A DNA stretch of 64,000 nt from Ctena decussata (lineage: Eukaryota > Mollusca > Bivalvia > Lucinida > Lucinidae), in NCBI GenBank assembly GCA_963989385.1, contig OZ022500.1:110153842-110217841 (forward strand), given 5' to 3'. The notes under the pieces were generated by a model that saw nothing but the letters and a program-made list of their open reading frames with translations, ran no database searches and was not told where the DNA came from. The position numbers were made by a program, and so were the translations under genes. Positions 31,474 through 43,287 of the stretch are shown here, one piece after another; position 1 is the first letter of the stretch, and every line of letters starts with the position of its first letter.

Positions 31474-31596
31474 GTAACTATGTTATTCCAGTGGGCATGC
31501 GCCATTCTACATTGAATATGAACCTGTTATGAGCAGCAATTATATCTGTTCTGGAAAGATAGCTGCCTGCGTGTTGTGACGTTGAAAAAAAGGGAT

Positions 31597-32625
31597 AGGG
31601 TAACTCGCCCTTAAGTCGAACTTGCCCTTAAGTCGAACAATTTAAACTGATAACATTGACATTTCAACTTGGTGGGCCATTACCTGTTAAGATACCAGAC
31701 GTTACCTTAATCTATTAACAATATGCATAAAAGACTCCTAAATATAAAGCTCACATTATTATACGACTAGCAGTCGTCGAAAATCATCCCTGTTGAACTG
31801 TTTCTAAATTTCATAATTTTGATTTTTATAAATTTTGTAAAATACTTAATATTATATAGCAAAAAGGGTCTTATTTTACGAAATTTAATATTTTTGTTAA
31901 ACTAATCCATGGCTTCTCAATGATTGAAAATATAACTATTTATTGGTCAAAATAAGTAGAATTAACAAAAATTTTCACGATTAACACAAACCTATGCTTC
32001 GTCATTGAGACGAACACCAATTCGCCCTAAAGTCGAACACGGGCATATAGTTTCAGAGACGGTTTACTCACTGTATCACTAGCAAATACATTAACTCACA
32101 GACTAATTGCACAAACACATTTTCTTCTTTTCTTTTATGCACGCAGTAAGGGTGTAGGCTTATCATAAACGAAATAGCACACATGGTAACTGAGCCCCTT
32201 AAACGAATGTTGTTCTACATGCACCAGGAGTCACAAGGTGGATTTATCTGCATTTACGTACATTGCTGTGTGTCTCATTATCTCCTAAAGTGTTATTTAA
32301 AATGGCATCAAACAAAAATCGTTTAAAATATGTCATTTAAAAAATGCGGATTTTCTGGATATCACAGACCCTACATGAGGTTGTCCTATAATGGCTGGAT
32401 CAGTATATCTGTTCGAGTCAGGGGCAAGTCTGTTCGATTTAAGGGCTAATTTGGGTAGGTGGATAAAACCCTTTATTATTCCCTTATTTCACGAAGTATG
32501 GTTAAACAGATGCAGCATTTAGCTGCGCTAGCTGTTGCATGACCCAAACACGATGTGGGTGAATAGCCAGGTTCTGTAAGCGCAAGACAATGCAAAAGGT
32601 GTTCGACTCAAGGGCGAACTACCCT
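31597..32625. mobile_element. Transposon-like element with terminal and subterminal repeats, about 1.03 kb
   Basis: The termini AGGGTAACTCGCCCTTAAGT (then CGAAC) and GTTCGACTCAAGGGCGAACT (then ACCCT) are inverted. The word CCCTTAAGTCGAAC or a close relative occurs again at about 31625, 32023, 32413 and 32433 in both orientations. Subterminal repeats of this kind are typical transposase-binding arrays. No transposase ORF is present, so it is non-autonomous. Confidence 0.7.
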
Positions 32626-33549
32626 AAGCGACTTGTTTGGCTGTCGTGGCGTTTTAATGGCAGTTAGCTGATAACGTCTCTTCAACGTAAAGACAAAACA
32701 CACTTGAACTTCGCGGAATTTCAGTTCTTGCCAGTAGCTTAATCACCCGACGAACGCCGAAATCTTGTGCAAAGTCCATATGGATAGGCAGGCAAGGGAA
32801 CTAGTAATTGAAGATAAATATTTGTCACCTTCTACGATTCCGAAAGATATATGTTTTTCAAATACATAATAGATTTAGTTCCATCTTTCAACACTCTTGA
32901 TGATTCTGCAAAAATGATTTGGCTGATGACATGCGAAGATACTGATTTTATACAAAAACTAGCTGATTTTGTCTATAAATGTTTTAGCTTGCGTAATGTA
33001 CGATAGTTACTGTGCTATGGAATGTTTGGTTTATCGGGCATATATATATTCTCATTTGTCGCATACCATCTGTCTATGATGGGAACCTTTTATTGGCTCA
33101 ACAGTTTGTGATTTCATATTGGATGAGTTCAACAATTTGTATTTGTATTTTGTGAACCTTGCCGAGCAAAGTATATGTTGCAGTTTTGAACTGGTCTAAT
33201 GGATTTCATGAAAGGGGTACTCGGCTTTGATAATCTGCTTATCATAGACTGCTGTGATACATTTTAAAATAAGCATCGACATATGTTTCAATGACGTTAT
33301 TTTCATACTGGACTGTGCATTATTGTGCAGATGTCCTGTGATTATAAGGTGTGAGTGGTAATGTGTATTGGTTAAGTCTATAATTCGTTATTGTGTGTTT
33401 ACATGTTTTATCCAAAATTAACAAAATATTTGTTATTGTAATATGTATGTTCATGCAATTTATAGTTAATTCTATACCATGAAAATGGTCCATAATTGGC
33501 TACTAAATATCTCTCATTGTTTGACGTGTCTGAGTTTTATCCCTTGAAT
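32626..33549. other. Intronic stretch without recognised feature
   Basis: AT-rich. No ORF or repeat boundary was recognised. Confidence 0.4.
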
Positions 33550-35157
33550 TTTTAGCTCACCTGAGCCGAAGGCTCACAGGTGAGCTTATAGTATAGGCAA
33601 GGCATCCGTCGTCCGTCGTCCGTCCGTCCGTCGTCCGTCAACATTTTCAAACGACATCTCCTCTGAAACTACAAGGCTCATTGTTACCAAATTTCATATA
33701 TAGCATCTATAGGCAGGGGGAACCAATAATACTGTTTTTTATCTAAATTGCTTCAGAACTTTGGTTGCTATGGCAACTTAAAGTTTCCATTGACTTGTAT
33801 GGGAAAAATTGAAAATTTGCATTTATTGCTATGTGATTGCAGATATTTTGACAAAACTTTTACAGAAATGTTCCTTGAGTAGTCCTCTGTCAACCACATG
33901 AACTTTATGTAAATTGCACAATTTGGCTGGTTGCCATGACAACCGAATAGTTAAAAATAGAAAAGATATTCAAAAATCATCTCCTCAGAAACTATGCAAC
34001 CAATAAAGCTCAAACTTCACAGAAAGGATCTAGGTACTACCTTCTATGAAAATACTGTTTTTCTTGGCAATTGCTCCAGCAGTTTGGTTGCTATGGCAAT
34101 TTAAAGTTGTCATTGACTTACAATGGGAAAATTGAAAATTTGCATTATTGCTATGTGATTGCAGATATTTTGACAAAACTTTTACAGAAATGTTCCTTGA
34201 GTAGTCCTCTATCAACCACATGAAATTTATGTATATTGCACAATTTGGCTGGTTGCCATGGCAACCGAATAGTTAAAAATAGAAAAGATATTCAAAACTC
34301 ATCTCCTCAGAAACTATGCAACCAATAAAGCTCAAACTTCACAGAAATGATCTAGGTACTACCCTCTGTAAAAATACTGTTTTTCTTGGCAATTGCTCCG
34401 GCGGTTTGGTTGCTATGGCAACTTAAAGTTGCCATTGACATAATGGGAAAAGTGAAAATTTGCATTTATTGCTATGTTATTGCAGATATTTTGACAAAAC
34501 TTTTACAGAAATGTTCCTTGAGTAGTCCTCTATCAACCACATGAAATTTATGTATATTGTACAATTTGGCTGGTTTCCATGGCACTTGAATAGTTAAAAA
34601 TAGAAAAGATGTTGGTACTACCCTCTATAAAAATACTGTTTTTCTTTGCAATTGCTCCAGCAGTGTGGCTGCTATGGCAACTTAAAATTGCCATTGACTT
34701 ATAATGGGAAAATTGAAAATTTGCATTTATTGCTTTGTGACTGCAGATATTTGGACAAAACTTTTATAGAAATATTCCTTGAGTAGTCCCAACCAGCCGT
34801 ATTTAAATGTATGCAAATTGCACTATTTGGCTGATTGCCATTGCAACCAAATGGTTAAAAAAAGAAAAAATATTAAAATATCGTTTTTGCAGAAACTATG
34901 TGGCTGATAAAGCTCAAACTTTACAGAACGGATCTTTGCACAAGCCTCTATAGAATTACTGTTTTTGTGGCAATTGCTTGAACAGCAGTTAAGTTGGTAT
35001 GGCAACTTATAGTTTCCATTGAAATATAATGGGATAAATGGAAAGCTGCATTTTTTTTTAAATTAGGCCAAATTGTACAATTTACTTTAGTGTTTCTTAC
35101 TCTTGAGTGCTAAGGATGAATGGACTCAGGTGAGCTACAGGACCAATGGTCCTCTGG
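33550..35157. mobile_element. Tandem-repeat element, family B (B2, X-box core)
   Basis: The left end is TTTAGCTCACCTGAGCCGAA, then GGCTCACAGGTGAGCT, a terminal hairpin, followed by a (CGTCCGTC)n run at 33607-33640. The right end is CTCAGGTGAGCTACAGGACC, then AATGGTCCTCTGG, also a hairpin. The core is about four and a half units of roughly 310 bp. Each unit has GTTGCTATGGCAACTT, AATTGAAAATTTGCAT, TTACAGAAATGTTCCTTGAG, TGGTTGCCATGGCAACCGAA and ATCTCCTCAGAAACTATG. It is nearly the same as 40511-41982. Non-coding. Confidence 0.9.
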
Positions 35158-35439
35158 ATATACTTTTAGTTTAGAAAGCAAACGAACTCTGTTCCAACAC
35201 AGTAGGCTTAGCTTGCGAATCTGGAGCAGATTGGTCAATGTCTCTGCAGTTTACCTGAAAAGCGTATGTATGTATTTGTCAGCAATACGGTTCTTGTGAT
35301 GCATGGCGTGCATGCTTGCTAGGACATGGCTGACACTTGCAAATCCAAATCCTGGTGAATGATTGTCCTTGGACGTATCACTAGTAAACAATTCTGATTC
35401 TGATTCTGAAACAGCGGCGACTCCATATATCGTTGCATT

Positions 35440-35666
35440 CAGGGGCGTAACTAGGGACAATTTCATAATACGCACAACCATGTTTTATTCTCTACTTCTT
35501 GAAGGGAAAGCTAGTATTTCAGCCACTTTGGTAATTGGTATTGAAATCTTGTCTAATTTATAAATTTTCAGCATGCAAATATGCAAGTGCGTTTTGAAAT
35601 TTTGTCAATTTTGACAAAATTTCAATACGCACTTGCGTATTTGCCGTATAGGTAGCTACGCCCTTG
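35440..35666. mobile_element. hAT-like MITE, 227 bp (copy 2) with 8-bp target duplication
   Basis: Same ends and internal hairpin as 30909-31135. GTTGCATT flanks both sides (35432-35439 and 35667-35674), the 8-bp duplication expected of hAT transposition. Confidence 0.92.
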
Positions 35667-35900
35667 GTTGCATTAATTTAGTTTGCAGCAAAGGTGGATG
35701 AATATCATTTGTAACACAAGTCGAAGCATTGTTATGCTAGAGGCCTATTCCTAAAAAAATGTGTAAGATGTCTTTATATAGGTGACTTTTATTTGAACTT
35801 TGCGTGGCCAAAGGTAATGTTGACTTTATTATGTATAAAGATCTATAAGTGGTTCGAATCCAAACGGTACTGCTATTAAGATATGTTTTTATCGTTTCAG

Positions 35901-35925
35901 ATTCTTATCGAGTTTCAGGAAATTG
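35901..35925 (+). CDS. Membrane-protein gene: 25-nt microexon (probable)
   Basis: The acceptor TTTTTATCGTTTCAG and the near-perfect donor ATTG|GTGAGT enclose 25 bases. Entered in phase 1 it reads D-SYRVSGN and leaves two bases (TG) that are completed to Trp by the exon at 48373. The call rests on splice signals and phase fit alone. An internal CAG at 35918 could start an even shorter 7-nt version in the same exit phase. Confidence 0.5.
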
Positions 35926-36916
35926 GTGAGTACTGATGCTGTTTATATAGAAGTCAACTTGATTTACAAAAGAAAACCAATGGGATTTAGGGCCGATTGA
36001 ACAAAACTATTTTAATTTATCCCTTGACTAAGGCTTATCCTGGGATAGTTAGAACTGAGTACTAAAGTGGATTGCAGAAAAGAAGTTTAAGCAAGGAATA
36101 GCTATCCCTGGGATAGTTATTCTAGGATAAGAGCAAGGTTAGCCCAGATAAAATTATTGATGCAATTTGTCTCATATCACCTGTGTTGCCATTAGTAACT
36201 GAGTTAAACAATGCTACCAGGTTGTATATGAGCTGTCCCTGCTGAATAAAGGCGTTTTTCTTGCATATGTGTGTATGTAAGAAAAGAAGAGCCCATAGTA
36301 CCTGAAAGCTTTTGCATTCCGAGTCTTGATCCACAGTTGCTTATAGCGATATATATTATACTCAGCATCAATGAACTCACCACTTTTAAAAGTCATGTTT
36401 TTCTCCAAAATCATGGGGCATACCCGGATCAACATAATACATGTCTTATTTTGAAGGGTTTCATTATGCCTAGGATAACAAATGCTGTGAGCGTGTGACG
36501 TAAGCTATGGAATCAAGAAACAAATTACTCTGTATAAATTTCATTTCACAGAAAGTCGTTGCTGTTGGATTTTGCTACAGAAAGGCCCCATAACTCTATT
36601 CGTGGTGAAATGCTTATATACTGATAGATCTAGTTTATCATGAGATTCTCAGTACAGTTTTGTCATTGTAAATGACAGTGAGTAGCCAACTTTTAACAAA
36701 CAAATTGTCCCTGAGATTCATATAAAAAGGTTTATCAATTAAGTGGGTCATTTTAGTTGGCAAAAAGAAATAAATGGTAAAAATACAATGTACAAGCCTG
36801 GGACCCGTTCATTGTCCCACTGTTGTTTATATTCCATTGCTCAACAGTGAACCTTTTACTTTAAGTGTGGGCATGGAACCTGAGTCTTACACTGACATAT
36901 GTTCTCTATTTCCTTT
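35926..36916. other. Last large intron, left part
   Basis: Contains words such as TATCCCTGGGATAGTTA (36050-36125) that resemble the repeats near 43100-43260, and sequence at 36740-36800 shared in inverted form with 22030-22110. No exon was seen. Confidence 0.4.
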
Positions 36917-37820
36917 TTATGCCCCCCCTGACGGTAGTCAGGGGGCATTATGTTTTATCCCTGTCTGTCTGTCTGTCTGTCTGTCCCTCTCGCCTAAAAA
37001 GTTTGTATAATCAAAATCTCCTACAGTTCTTAGGCAATCAATCTGAAACTTTGCACAAATGTTGAAGGCATATTGAAGATGTGCACCTGCCATTATCAAA
37101 AGAAAAAATCATTTCTGAAAAAATTACAGCCATTTCGGACTTAGAAATTTTTACAGGTTCTGGCTAAAACAGAAAGGCAAGTTTGTATAATCAACTCCTT
37201 CCACAGTTTTTAAGCTACCAATTTGAAACTCTGCACAGTTGTTTCAGACATACTGAAGATGTGCATGTGCTTTTTCGAAGAGGAAAAAAATTTGACAATA
37301 TTGCAGGCTTTTTTAAACTAAGAAATTATTATGGGTTTTGACTATAACAGTATGACAAACCTGTATAATCAACTCCTTCCACAATTTATTACTAATTAAT
37401 TTGAAACTTTGCATAGATATTACAGACCTATTGAAGATGTGTATATGCCTTTCTGAAGAGAAAAAAATCATTTTTGACAAAATTACGACCTTTTTAAACT
37501 TTAAAATTCTGCAGGTTCTGGCTAATACAGGATGGCAAATTTGTATAATCAAACTACCCCAGAGTTTGTACGTTATCAGCTAGAAATTTGGCACAGATGT
37601 TCCAGATATATTGAAAATGTGCATGTGTCATTTTCATGAGGAATAAAATATTTTTGACAAAATTACTGCCTTTTCAAATCGTATAATCAACTCCTCATAC
37701 AGTTTTAACGCAATACAATTTTGTATATTCAATATTGTCAACAGCTTTTAAACAGTGTCTGAGACCTGTTGCAGATGTTGCTAACATATTGAAGATATGC
37801 ACATGCCTTTTTGAAGAACA
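36917..37820. mobile_element. Tandem-repeat element, family D
   Basis: Opens with the hairpin ATGCCCCCCCTGACGGTAGT, then CAGGGGGCAT, and a (GTCT)n run (36962-36985). Five units begin with GTATAATCAA at 37005, 37195, 37373, 37543 and 37681 (spacing about 140-190 bp). Each has TTTGAAACTTTGCACA and TATTGAAGATGTGCA. The right end is unclear because a G-rich tract (37823-37875) and family A sequence follow. Confidence 0.75.
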
Positions 37821-37959
37821 AAAGAGGGGGAGGGGGAGGGTAGGGGGAGAAGAGGGGAAGTTGGGGGGAGGGGGGCACTCACAGCACAGGGGCATCATCT
37901 GTGTCTTACAGACACAATTTTCTAGTATTTTCTGTGATGTTAAATGCACTTCAGAAGTC

Positions 37960-39182
37960 GAAGACTATACATGGGACATCTTGAGCATGACCCTCTCATC
38001 ATGTTTACCTTTCTGTGAAGTTTGATTAAATTTGCTTCAGCTATTTTCGAGTTAGTGTATAGAAATCATATGTCTTACCCCTAATTGTGACATTGACATT
38101 GTGGCACGGGATCCTAAAATTTGCAAAAACATACCATTTATCATGTTTTACCTTTCTATGAAGTTTGATAAAATTTGCTTTATTAGGGTTGAGTCATTTC
38201 GAAGTCATGATTTGACCTCTGAGCCCTGACTGTGGCCCTGACCGTGGGCAATAGAACCTTAATTTTGTTTGTGACATACCATCTCATTTTGTTTCACCTT
38301 TGCATGAAGTTAAATCAAATTTGCTTCGGTAGTTTTTAAGTTAATGAAGAGAAAGTCACATGACCTCTTACTGCGACCTTGTCCTTGGGATGGGAACCTA
38401 TGTCTTGTGCTTTGCATACCTTCTCATTAGGTTTCATCTTTTTGTGAAGTTTAAAAAGTTTGCTTTGGTACTTTTCTGAGTAAATGCCAAGACATGATCT
38501 AACCCCATACACTTAGGACAGCAGCAGCAGCATGTAGATGATGCAAACTTATCTGTATCCATCCTCAGTTAAAACACTAAGCATCATTGAGCGAGGTCCT
38601 GACAATAGAAGCAAATGAAAAAAAATTAAAACAAAACTTTAACGCAAATTGTTAACTTACGTATGGACGGACGAACGAACAGACGAATGAACGAACGGAA
38701 AGACGGTCGAACGGATAGAAAGACGAAAACTATATACCCCTCAACATACTTCGTATGCCGGGGGTATAATTATGGTTTACCTTCCTTCGACAAACTTTGC
38801 TTGAACAGGTTTTAAGTTATTGCTGAGACACACTTTGACCTCTTACCCCTGATTGTGGCATTGACCTTGAATCTTGTGCTTGACACATTTTCTTATTACG
38901 CTTTATCGTTCTATGAAGTTTCATTAATTGCTTCAGTATTTTATAAGTAATTGCTGAGACACGATTTGAGATAAAAATTGACATCTCGACGGATTGTTTA
39001 CCCTTGGCCTTGACCTTGTATGCAACTCTCTGCCTCATTATGCTGCATCATTCTGTGAAGTTTCATTTAATTTGCTCGAGTAGTTTTTAAGTTATCACTG
39101 AAACACGATTTGTAACGGATAACCAGACGAATGGACAGTGTGGTTTTTAACATGCCGCCGAAAGTTCCTTTGGGGGTATAAA
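37960..39182. mobile_element. Tandem-repeat element, family A (copy 3, composite)
   Basis: Units with TTTCTGTGAAGTTTGATTAA and TGACCTTGACC-type words resemble copies 1 and 2. An ACGAACGAACAGACGAATGA microsatellite lies at 38668-38725, followed by CTTCGTATGCCGGGGGTATA, an end-like motif. A second end-like motif (CATGCCGCCGAAAGTTCCTT, then TGGGGGTATA) lies at 39150-39180. Two family A elements therefore appear to be joined or nested. Confidence 0.7.
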
Positions 39183-39207
39183 GATGGCAAACCTCTAACC
39201 ACAAAGT

Positions 39208-40372
39208 TCTTTTTAGCTCGCCTGAACGAAAGCTCAGGAAGAGCTATTGTTGTCACCCTGGCGTCGGCGTCAGCGTCAGCGTCCGCGTCCGCGTCGGCGT
39301 CCGGATTAGGTGTTTTGGTTAAAGTTTTTTAAAGACCTATATCTCCTTAACCCATGGATGGATTCTTTTGATACTTGCACTGTAGTTAGATATTGGTCCA
39401 AAGTTTAACAGGGTACCACCCCCACCACACTCCGTGACCTTGATGTCAAGGTCATGGACTTTGAAAATTGGGAGTTTTTTGAACTGGATGTTTTGGTTAA
39501 AGTTTTATAAAGCCCAATATCTCCTTAACCCATGGATGGATTCCTTTGATACTTGTACTGTAGTTAGATATTGGTCCAAAGTTTTCCAGGGTACTACCCC
39601 CACCCCCCTCAGTGACCTTGATGTCAAGGTCATGGACTTAGAAAATTATCTTTTTATTTTTTCAATGTTTTGGTTAAAGTTTTTTAAAGACACATATCTC
39701 ATGAACCCATAGATGAATTCTTTTTATATTTGCACTGTAGTTAGATATTGGTCCAAAGTTTTACACAGTACTACCCCAACACCGCTCAGTGACCTTGATG
39801 TCAAGGTCAGGGACTTAGGAAATCGGTCTTTATTAAAGTTTTCTAATTGCATACTGATTCATAATGCTTGGCAGAGACTTAGTTTACACTTGAACTGATG
39901 TTAGACACTTTTTTTAGTTTTTACAAAACACTATATACTTACCCCACTGGATGACCTTGAAGTCAAGGTTATTGACTTTGAATTTTGGTTAAAGTTTTAT
40001 ATTTATGAAGACATAATTTCACAGTGCCACAATGGACTCAGTTGATACTTATACATGTACTTGGACTGATGTTAGATAATGGTTCAAGGTTTGATACATC
40101 TCAGCCTCCCCCTCCCCCACCCCTACCCCACTCCTCCCCCTACCCCCTTAGTTCTTTGAGCTCAAGCTCATGAACTTTGAAATTTCATGTAATTTTTTTC
40201 TTATTTTAATTTTATTTTAAGACATTTCTGAGATAGTTTTTGTTTATAAATGTGTTGTCATTATGGACATGCTTGCCTGAAGTTTTATGCATAGCAGTCC
40301 ACACCAACATAGTGACTGTGTGATGGGCAAGCACCTATTCAGGCGAGCTATGCTGTCAGGCGACAGCTCTTT
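39208..40372. mobile_element. Tandem-repeat element, family C (copy 1)
   Basis: The left end is TTTTAGCTCGCCTGAACGAA, then AGCTCAGG, followed by a (GCGTC)n-type run at 39262-39302. The right end is TCAGGCGAGCTATGCTGTCA, then GGCGACAGCTC. There are about four units of roughly 180 bp with TTTTGGTTAAAGTTTT, CCCATGGATGGATTC and TAGATATTGGTCCAAAGTTT. Each of the first three also holds TGACCTTGATGTCAAGGTCA. The last part is degraded and has a C-rich run (40109-40147). Non-coding. Confidence 0.85.
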
Positions 40373-40510
40373 TTTATTCTACTTCCCTTTTGAATGAAAG
40401 CAAGACAATGATGGTATACTTCACCTGTTTATTATACTTTTAGTATATATTAATGCTCATAATACCCATGATACCGAAAGTAGGTAATTTTGATGAGAAG
40501 GTCAATGCTT

Positions 40511-41982
40511 TTTTAGCTCACCTGAGCCGAAGGCTCACAGGTGAGCTTATAGTATAGGCAGGCATCCGTCGTCCGTCGTCCGTCCGTCCGTCCGTCGTCC
40601 GTCAATATTTTCAAAAGACATCTCCTCTGAAACTGCAAGGCCCATTGTTACCAAATTTCATATATAGCATCTATAGGCAGGGGGAACCATTAATACTGTT
40701 TTTTATCCAAATCGCTTCAGAACTTTGGTTGCTATGGCAACTTAAAGTTTCCATTGACTTGTATGGGAAAAATTGAAAATTTGCATTTATTGCTATGTCA
40801 CTGCAGATATTTTGACAAAACTTTTACAGAAATGTTCCTTGAGTAGTCCTCTATCAACCACATGAAATTTATGTAAATTGCACAATTAGGCTGGTTGCCA
40901 TGGCAACCGAAAGGTTAAAAATAGAAAAGATATTCAAAAATCATCTCCTCAGAAACTATACAACCAATAACGCTCAAACTTCACAGAAAGGATCTAGGTA
41001 GTACTGTCTATAAAAATACTGTTTTTCTTGGCAATTGCTCCAGCAGTTTGGTTGCTATGGCAACTTAAAGTTGCCATTGACTTTTTATGGGAAAATTGAA
41101 AATTTGCATTTATTGCTATGTGACTGCAGATATTTTGACAAAACTTTTACAGAAATGTTCCTTGAGTAGTCCTCTATCAACCACGTGAAATTTATGTAAA
41201 TTGCACAATTTGGCTGATTGCCATTGCAACCGAATGGTTAAAAATAGAAAAAATATTAAAATATCATTTTTGCAGAAACTATGTGGCCGATAAAGCTCAA
41301 ACTTTACAGAACGGATCTTTGTACAAGCTTCTATATAATTACAGTTTTTTTTATGGCAATTGCTTCAGCGGTCAGGTTGGTATGGCAACTTATAGTTTCC
41401 ATTGAAATATAATGGGAAAAATGGAAAGATGCAGTTTTTGCTATCTTCCTGCAGTTATTTTTGGATTTTTTATCTACAGAAATGTTGCTTGAGTAGTCCT
41501 CTATGATTCCTATTAATTTTGTCCAAATTGCAGAATTTGATTTGTTGCCATGGCAATATTAAGGAAATATTTTTGAAAAAAAAATATTTAAAAATCTTTT
41601 CCTCAAAAACAATATAGAGGGATGAAGCTGATTCTTTGCATACATGTTCATGACATTAGCCGCTACGTAAATATTGTTTTTTATTATTGTTGCCCACATG
41701 GTTTCATTACTATGGCATTTTAAAGTTTCCATAGACTTGTATTGGGAAAAGTGCAAAGTGGCATTTATTTCTGTGTTACTGCAATATTTAGGCAAGAAGT
41801 TTTACAAATATGTTTTTTTTATTGTAACTTCATCAAACTTGCTAATATTTACTAGGACAAGCATAACAACTCAGTCAAAGTTGAAATTAGGCTGAATTGT
41901 ACAACTTAACTTCAGTGTTTCTTACTCTTGAGTGCTAAGGATGAATGGACTCAGGTGAGCTACAGGACCAATGGTCCTCTGG
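40511..41982. mobile_element. Tandem-repeat element, family B (B3, X-box core)
   Basis: A near-duplicate of 33550-35157: same ends, same (CGTCCGTC)n run and same 310-bp core units, but about one unit fewer and a more diverged last unit (41400-41900). The close similarity of two non-adjacent copies in neighbouring introns implies recent activity or gene conversion. Confidence 0.9.
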
Positions 41983-42788
41983 TTTTCTATTGTAGTTGAA
42001 AGCTGGCCAGTCACGGTAATAACTGTGACAAGCTGTTTAGAAATCTTGTGATGATACTTCAAGATAAAATATTACATGAATTAATACCACTGGGAGGGCA
42101 ATGAGACATTCAAATACCAGCAAAATCCATCTGTGTGCTGTGAAACTGTACACTCTTAGGAAACTTAACCTAATTTTCTAAGTCAGTTTCATGGAGAAAA
42201 TTAGATAGATGGGTGACATACAATTTTACCTTCTTTCAACAGTATTTCAATATTCTCAGGATGATTGGAGGGCAATAGTGAAATTCTGTGTGTGACAGAA
42301 CCCCTTCGACAGTTGAAAATAACAAGGTAGAAATATGTTATATGTTGGACCACTGCAGTCTACTGCAGTATCTACAAATTCCATCAAAGGGTAAACGATA
42401 GATACATACACAGACCTTTAGAATTGCATGCCAAATTTTCCATACCGAGTGACCTGATGCAGTGTTCCCACACCATGCCCATCTGGATGCTAGACCTCAG
42501 TTACCTGCAGTAGCTCTTCCTATACATGTACTTTTATACAAATGAGCCAAAATGACAAATTATCAGTTTATTGAAGCCCTGTTTTATGACATGTCGCTCT
42601 TCTAATGATTATTTTAAAAAAACAACAAATAAATACATTGCACATCATATCTTTGTATTTAGTGTTTGGGATGGGACACATAAAAGGCAAATATCCTTTT
42701 TCAGAATATAACTTTTGCCTGTAAATTGGATTCCGAAATTATATTTTTATCTCATTGTTTGTATTTATTATTATTTTCTCATGCATTT

Positions 42789-42980
42789 TTTAGCTCGCCT
42801 GAACGAAGTTCAGGAAGAGCTATTGCACTACCCCCGGCGTCAGCGTTGACGTCAGCGTTGGCGTCGGCGTTGGCGGCGGTGTCGGCGTTATCAAAATGTT
42901 AAAGTTTTACGTTAAAGTTTTTTATGTGATGGGCAAGGCGCTGTCAGGCGAGCTATCCTGGCCCTGTGACAGGTCTTGTT
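42789..42980. mobile_element. Family C element, minimal copy
   Basis: TTAGCTCGCCTGAACGAAGT, then TCAGGAAGAGCT, a GGCGTCAGCG-type run, a single short TTAAAGTTTTACGTTAAAGT core, then CTGTCAGGCGAGCTATCCTG and CTTG. The tandem core is essentially missing, so this copy shows the two termini almost alone. Confidence 0.8.
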
Positions 42981-43049
42981 ATACATCGCTATGTGGAATT
43001 TGCGCATATTTCTTCCAGTACATTCTGTAAGTTTGACATAAAAATGTCT

Positions 43050-43283
43050 TAAACTACCCCCTTAGCAGGTTTAAATATTCAATAGGTGACGGATAGATTA
43101 ACACCAAGGTTTAGCTAAAATAGTTTTGTGCAATCCAAAAAATTAATCCTTTAGCCAGAGGATAGTTAAACTACTTTTGTGCAATCCGTTTGCGTTAAAC
43201 TTTCACTTAACCCTGAGGTTAATTTAAACTGCAATTGTGCGATCCAAAACCCTTAAACCTGAGGATAAACCCAAGGTTAACTC
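43050..43283. repeat. Short degenerate tandem repeats (TTGTGCAATCC)
   Basis: TTTTGTGCAATCCAAAA, CTTTTGTGCAATCCGT, AATTGTGCGATCCAAAA and, after the MITE, CTTTGTGCAATCGG recur about every 50-60 bases beside AACC/GGTT words. The piggyBac-like MITE interrupts this array. Confidence 0.6.
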
Positions 43284-43287
43284 TTAA

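Noticed and set aside
37823..37875. G-quadruplex regulatory element in the G-rich tract
   Set aside because: The tract is simple-sequence next to a repeat junction; folding is possible but nothing ties it to a gene.
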